Of a DNA stretch of 64,000 bases, positions 60,019 through 64,000 are shown piece after piece. Under the pieces are notes generated by a model. It ran no database searches. It saw only the letters and a program-made list of their open reading frames with translations, and was not told the DNA's origin. The DNA comes from CAYNZV01 sp965217095 (GTDB lineage: Bacteria; Latescibacterota; UBA2968; UBA8231): positions 558,001 to 622,000 of the forward strand of contig OZ244235.1 in the NCBI GenBank assembly GCA_965217095.1, written 5' to 3'. Each line of letters opens with the position of its first letter. The first letter of the stretch is position 1. Both the position numbers and the translations under genes were made by a program.

Positions 60019-60578
60019 CTAAGTGGAGAAGGGCCATACCGATGACGTCATCCCAGGGCGTGACGAGTGACGGGATCGGAGGTGTTGTTGGAGCCAGTGT
60101 GATCTATAATGTGGTGAAAGAGCAGGACATCGCCAGGGGCGGCCAGGACCTCGCGTCCAGGACCGGCATGTTCAAGTTCCGGAACGACCTCCTTTATGCT
60201 TTGCCAGCCGTGCGCATGACGAACGAGCACAGGGCCCAACCATTGGGCATCATGGTAGGATAACAGTCGTCCACATGGGCGCTCGGTTCCGGCCACGATA
60301 CATCCGGCTCGTACGGACGCGGCATATCGTAACCGGCCGGCCGGCGCTCAAACGGGTAGGCAGCGCCGAAGAGTTCGGGGCGTCAGCATCGTTTCGGTGG
60401 TGCAGTTTGCCACGGCTTCCCGGCCGTGGTCTGGTTCGGCGCCGTCATTCTCCAGCGAGGCGACCGCTGCCGCGATGGTTTCCCGCGGTACGGCATTATG
60501 CGCGACCACATAACCATGTTCGAGGAAGTGTTCGTGGTCCGCACCACTAAGAACGAGGTTTGGCTTCGCTGTGCTCAC
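60019..60578 (-). pseudogene. Phytanoyl-CoA dioxygenase (PhyH) family, multiply frameshifted
   Basis: Starts MSTAKPNLVLSGADHEHFLE (typical FxxxGYVVAHNAVP follows). Three further pieces lie in different frames: ELFGAAYPFERRPAGYDMPR with SAHVDDCYPTMMPNGWALCS (the iron-binding H-x-D), then APGDVLLFHHIIDHTGSNNT with the distal His, and a short tail MTSSVWPF. Breaks lie near 60382, 60190-60215 and 60055. PhyH proteins are Fe(II)/2-oxoglutarate oxygenases acting on lipids or small molecules. The iron ligands survive, so the break-up is recent or an assembly artefact. Confidence 0.75.
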
Positions 60579-60616
60579 GAAGATCGGATCGCGTGAATGG
60601 GCCCTCGATCAAGACG

Positions 60617-61699
60617 CTATCCATACAGCTGGCGCAGCCGCACGGCCGCAGCCGCTTCGTTTTTCAGCTTCTGATACGGCTCCTCCAGCGGCATGGTACC
60701 TTCGAGGCCGGGAGAGAAACCGCAATCGGGATTGATGCTCAAGCGTTCCGCCCCCACATACTTCAGCGCTTCTTCCACCCGACCGACGATTTCATCCGTC
60801 GAATCGATCTTCTCGAACCGGCACTCAACGGCGCCCAGGCCGATGAGCTTGTCTTCCGGCAGTTCCTGTAGGATGGCCACGTCGCCGGCTACGGGTATGC
60901 TGAATTCCATCACGTACTGGTCTACCGCGATCTTCTTCATGGTTTCGATAATCGGATCGTAACCGCCTTCCGCGCCCCAGCCCTCGCGCCCCCAATTTCG
61001 CCTGCACAGGTGGAGCGCCGTCTGCACCCCATCGACGCCATCCAGCATCTCGTTAATCTTGTCGGCAGCCAAGTCCATCTCATATTGGGCGTTCTCGAAG
61101 GAATTCCGGTACTCGGGATCGACCAGCACGCAAAGGTGTGGCTCATCGATCTGCACCACCGTGACTCCCGTCTTCTGCACCTCCAGCAACTCGTTTCGGA
61201 GAATCGGCACGAGGGCATCGATAAAGTGATCGCGCGTTTCATACGCCGGGGAGGAAAAGTCCCGTTCCCAGAGCCGCACACCGAGCAAATAAGGAGAGGG
61301 CACACAGACCTTGGTCATCCGGTCCGTAGCGGCGACGAGAAAGCGGGCTTCTTCAGCGATCAAACCAGGTCGCACTACCTCCATTGGTTCGCTGACGGAG
61401 ATGCCCCAGCGTTGCATATCCGTACGGCAATCGGCTGCGAACCCGCTGGCGATGTCGGCGATGACGTGGGTATAGGCGTGGCGCCGCCACTCCCCATCGC
61501 TCACCAGGTCGAGCCCCGCCAGCTCCTGCATCGTGATGGCGTAGCGTACGGCTGCATCCATCTGCGGCGAATGGGCTACTTCGACTGAATCCGTGCCGGG
61601 CACCTCCGGCAGCATCTCCTTGACCATAAGAGGTCGCGGCAGACTGCCGACGACACAGGCGGCAAAACGGGTTTCGGAAAATCGTTTCGATATGGTCAT
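60617..61699 (-). CDS. MetE-like cobalamin-independent methyltransferase
   Basis: A 360-residue protein corresponding to the C-terminal catalytic half of MetE. Zinc ligands are visible as TALHLCRRNWG (His and Cys), the Glu in AVECRFEKID and the Cys in NPDCGFSPG. RFAACVVGSLPRP and LVSDGEWRRHAY match the substrate-binding part of short MetE-type proteins. Such stand-alone enzymes use diverse methyl donors and thiols, so methionine synthesis is possible but not shown. It lies 38 bases before the PhyH relic in the same direction. Confidence 0.87.
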   Translation of the reverse strand: MTISKRFSETRFAACVVGSLPRPLMVKEMLPEVPGTDSVEVAHSPQMDAAVRYAITMQELAGLDLVSDGEWRRHAYTHVIADIASGFAADCRTDMQRWGISVSEPMEVVRPGLIAEEARFLVAATDRMTKVCVPSPYLLGVRLWERDFSSPAYETRDHFIDALVPILRNELLEVQKTGVTVVQIDEPHLCVLVDPEYRNSFENAQYEMDLAADKINEMLDGVDGVQTALHLCRRNWGREGWGAEGGYDPIIETMKKIAVDQYVMEFSIPVAGDVAILQELPEDKLIGLGAVECRFEKIDSTDEIVGRVEEALKYVGAERLSINPDCGFSPGLEGTMPLEEPYQKLKNEAAAAVRLRQLYG

Positions 61700-61866
61700 G
61701 ACCCTTGGAAGATTAAGGTGACTAGGTTTCGTATCCGCAATGCCGTGAAAACTTGATGAGTCGCGGAGCGTTGGTCAAGCGACGCGTTGACACCCGTCCG
61801 ACGAGGCACTAGAATCCCTCGCAAAGGGATGCGTTTAGGATTAGATGGTGTACCCCGGAGAACCTC

Positions 61867-62739
61867 GTGAAGAAGCTAGAGTTCGTCGACGCCCACGTCC
61901 ATTATTATGACATGCAGCACCCTGTGCTGCACTATGGCCACTGGCAGCCTGGTGTTCCGCACGCGTTCCTCGGCGAACAGATTCAGAAGCTGGCGGAACG
62001 GAACTACCTGGCGGAAGACTACATTGCGGAGACGCGAATCGCCAACGTGGTAAAATCAATCCACGTTCAGGCCGCCATCGGAACCGAAGATCCCGTTAAG
62101 GAGACCGAGTGGCTTCAGGAAGCCGCAGAACGTACTGGATACCCAAACGGCATTGTTGCCGAGGCCGATCTGCGTGACTCCGATGTCGAGGGGATCCTAG
62201 ACCGACACTGCGCATTCGCCAACATGCGCGGAGTCCGCGACTTCTCATACGGCGACTACCTCGTTGAACCCGAATTCCATCGCGGCTTTGCCCTACTCGA
62301 ACATTACAACCTGGTTGCCAGTATCGCAGTCCAGTGGCAGGAAATGAAAAAGCTGCGCGACCTCTCTGCCCGGTTCCCGAACATCGCAATCGTGGTCGAT
62401 CACACTGGCTTCCCTACCGAACGCAACAGCGAGTACTTCCAGAATTGGAAACAGGGCGCGGTTACGGCGTCGGAGGCGGACAACATTTGGTGGAAGATTT
62501 CCGGCCTCGGCATGGGTGACAACAACTGGAACGTCGACAGCATCCGGCCCTACGTGCTGCACTCCATAGAAACCTTCGGACCGGACCGGTGCTTCTTCGC
62601 AAGCAACTGGCCGGTCGACTGGCTATTCAGCACCTACGACGTGCTTGTCGAGGCCTATACCGAGATCATCGCCGATTTCAGCGACGCGGAGCAAAATGCG
62701 ATGTTTTCGGAAAACGCCGAAGCATTGTACCGGATCTAG
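61867..62739 (+). CDS. Amidohydrolase family 2 metal-dependent hydrolase
   Basis: A 290-residue TIM-barrel hydrolase of the Amidohydro_2 (lactonase/decarboxylase) group. VDAHVHYYD carries the H-x-H metal motif near residues 9-11. The later metal His lies in IVVDHTGFPTERN, and FFASNWPVDWLFSTYD holds the catalytic Asp. The layout fits sugar lactonases such as L-rhamnono- or L-fucono-lactonase and 2-pyrone-4,6-dicarboxylate lactonase. The GTG start at 61867 follows CGGAGA. It is divergent from the metE-like gene and shares its final CTAG with the convergent sulfatase stop. Confidence 0.87.
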   Translation: MKKLEFVDAHVHYYDMQHPVLHYGHWQPGVPHAFLGEQIQKLAERNYLAEDYIAETRIANVVKSIHVQAAIGTEDPVKETEWLQEAAERTGYPNGIVAEADLRDSDVEGILDRHCAFANMRGVRDFSYGDYLVEPEFHRGFALLEHYNLVASIAVQWQEMKKLRDLSARFPNIAIVVDHTGFPTERNSEYFQNWKQGAVTASEADNIWWKISGLGMGDNNWNVDSIRPYVLHSIETFGPDRCFFASNWPVDWLFSTYDVLVEAYTEIIADFSDAEQNAMFSENAEALYRI

Positions 62740-64000
62740 CAGCCCGAAGTTCGCCGGGCGAATGATCGGTTGTCAGCTCGAACGCTTCCAATGGTTACGG
62801 ATCGTACCCCCTTCTTCGACCCTTCCAGTTCGAGGTAAGCCTCCAATGTGTGCTCGCCGCGCCCGAGCTCAACCCTTTCAAAGGCGAATTCTCCCCGGTC
62901 TCTGTTCGATGAGTTAGGAACATCATCGCGACAGATTATCTTGTGCTCGATGTGCAGGTCGCCGCATTTGAAATGCAGGGTGGCGTTATTCATGTCCGTA
63001 AGAATCTCCGTCTCTATGAGTAGAGAGTAGATCCCGTTTGCGGCAATCTCGACCAGCCAGAATCCCGGATGATCTGCGTCCCAACCTTCCTCCTCACCAT
63101 ACAGGCGCCAGTCCTGTGGGATTTTCGTGCTTGCTGCCAATGATGATGCGCGGCGCCGCGTAGTTGTCGGGCCGCGTGCTGGACACATCGTCGAACCAGC
63201 GCTCATACTCGTGCCGCATGGACGCAACTACCTCGGGATGCTCGCGGCTTATGTCGCGCTCTTCCGCCGCATCGCTGTCTAGATCGTAAAGCTCGTCCTC
63301 TTGATCACCTTTGGGGCGAAGCAGCTTGTAGCGTTGACCGATGGCGGCGTAGTTGCGGTAACGTTCCGCGGCATCCCCGCGGTGCCACTGCATGCAGATA
63401 GTGCGCTCCGGCCAGGCTGAAACCTCCTTTTCGCCTTTGAGCAGAGGCAAGAGGTTCATGCCGTCAATAGTCCGATCCATCGGCGGGTCAATAGCGGCCG
63501 CTGAACACACCGTCGGCAACAGATCTATTGGATTGGCGATGCGGTCGAGATCCCGACCCGCAGCTATCTTTCCGGGCCAGCGAACGAAAAAGGGAACCTT
63601 GATCCCGCCTTCATACAATTCCATTTTTGAGCCCCTGAGGCCCGCGTTAAAGCGGATCCTGCCGCATTCATCCGGCGATGACCGGCACGGGCCGTGGTCG
63701 GAGGTGTAGATGATGATCGTATCCTCAGCGACGCCGAGATCCTCCAGTTTCTGCGTCAGCCGCCCAAGATTGTAGTCGATATTCTCGACCATGCCGTAGA
63801 GCCGGGCGAGGGGTTCGTTGAGCCCCACGTCCCGGTAAGGCTCGCTCCAGTCCTCGGCCACGTCCAGCGGGTTGTGCGGGGCGTTGGTACCGATATAGGC
63901 AAAGAAGGGCTGCCCCGCGCTTCGCGCTATGAATTTGAGCGCTTCATCAAAGAAGATGTCGGTGCAATAGCCGTAGTAGCGTTGCAGTTGTCCGTTGTGC
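62736..64000 (-). pseudogene. Sulfatase, frameshifted near its C-terminus and cut by window edge
   Basis: The minus-strand frame enters from the right edge. It reads FFAYIGTNAPHNPLDVAEDW, NIDYNLGRLTQKLEDLGV, IIIYTSDHGPCRSSPDE (the metal-binding D-H) and SKMELYEGGIKVPFFVRWPG, all typical of arylsulfatases. The N-terminal formylglycine site lies beyond the window. At about 63118, after GSKHENP, the frame closes, while the family-like tail QDWRLYGEEEGWDADHPGFW and a beta-rich domain continue in the next frame to the stop at 62736. One indel explains the break. It is probably a carbohydrate or glycosaminoglycan sulfatase. Confidence 0.82.

Overview
The window looks like a stretch of an uncultured, probably marine or host-associated bacterium of moderate GC content. 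No rRNA, tRNA, CRISPR array or replication origin was seen, so the lineage cannot be fixed from the sequence. The gene content (sialidase-like propellers, a sulfatase, Gfo/Idh/MocA oxidoreductases, a mannonate dehydratase relative, a LarA-family enzyme, phytanoyl-CoA dioxygenase, molybdenum hydroxylases) resembles what is known from carbohydrate-degrading uncultured phyla such as Poribacteria or Latescibacterota. That placement is inference only.

Region 1 (1-6073) carries BNR/sialidase-type propeller genes, a metallophosphoesterase translationally coupled to one of them, an Ldh_2-type dehydrogenase and a 166-bp MITE-like element whose terminal repeat supplies a stop codon. Region 2 (6085-14254) is a nearly complete cox-like molybdenum hydroxylase locus. 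The structural genes S, L and M and the maturation gene coxG lie on the minus strand, xdhC and a frameshifted mocA on the plus strand, and moxR (coxD) and coxE on the minus strand again. The large subunit has the ALRGAGR-type active-site loop of form II/xanthine-oxidase-like enzymes, not the cysteine loop of true CO dehydrogenase. Region 3 (14462-19586) is a minus-strand operon: LarA family, Gfo/Idh/MocA, putative TIM-barrel glycosidase and MDR oxidoreductase, ending in a hairpin terminator.

Region 4 (19625-34933) is an accessory island with every gene on the minus strand: nucleoside monophosphate kinase, MazG-like remnant, nitrilase family, acetyltransferases, methyltransferases, nucleotidyltransferases, a class C beta-lactamase-like hydrolase, a HIT remnant, an ankyrin-like protein and a flavin reductase. 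One gene, an acetyltransferase-methyltransferase fusion, is interrupted by two different insertion sequences (IS66 and IS1380 families). Each has a perfect target duplication, and removing both restores a single 405-codon frame. Several neighbours carry single-base frameshifts, and one nucleotidyltransferase contains an odd in-frame 126-bp composite duplication.

Region 5 (34948-38715) holds a short sugar-acid operon (Gfo/Idh/MocA plus mannonate dehydratase-like), an orphan gene, and an internally deleted second copy of the IS1380 element. Region 6 (38946-59490) is a glycan or glycoconjugate assembly locus: GT-C and GT2 glycosyltransferases, an M20 peptidase, C-methyltransferase, Glf/amine-oxidase-like flavoprotein, methyltransferase, acetyltransferase, HTTM membrane protein, DegT aminotransferase, dTDP-glucose dehydratase-like enzyme, WbqC, asparagine synthase, DCC protein, one intact and one decayed radical SAM gene, and a FemAB-type transferase. 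Overlapping start and stop codons in the core (WbqC-dehydratase-DegT-HTTM) argue for one operon. Region 7 (59491-64000) holds a decayed phytanoyl-CoA dioxygenase, a MetE-like methyltransferase, an amidohydrolase and a frameshifted sulfatase running off the right edge.

At least seven otherwise recognisable genes are split by frameshifts. Either the genome is eroding or the assembly carries indel errors; the sequence alone does not decide between them.
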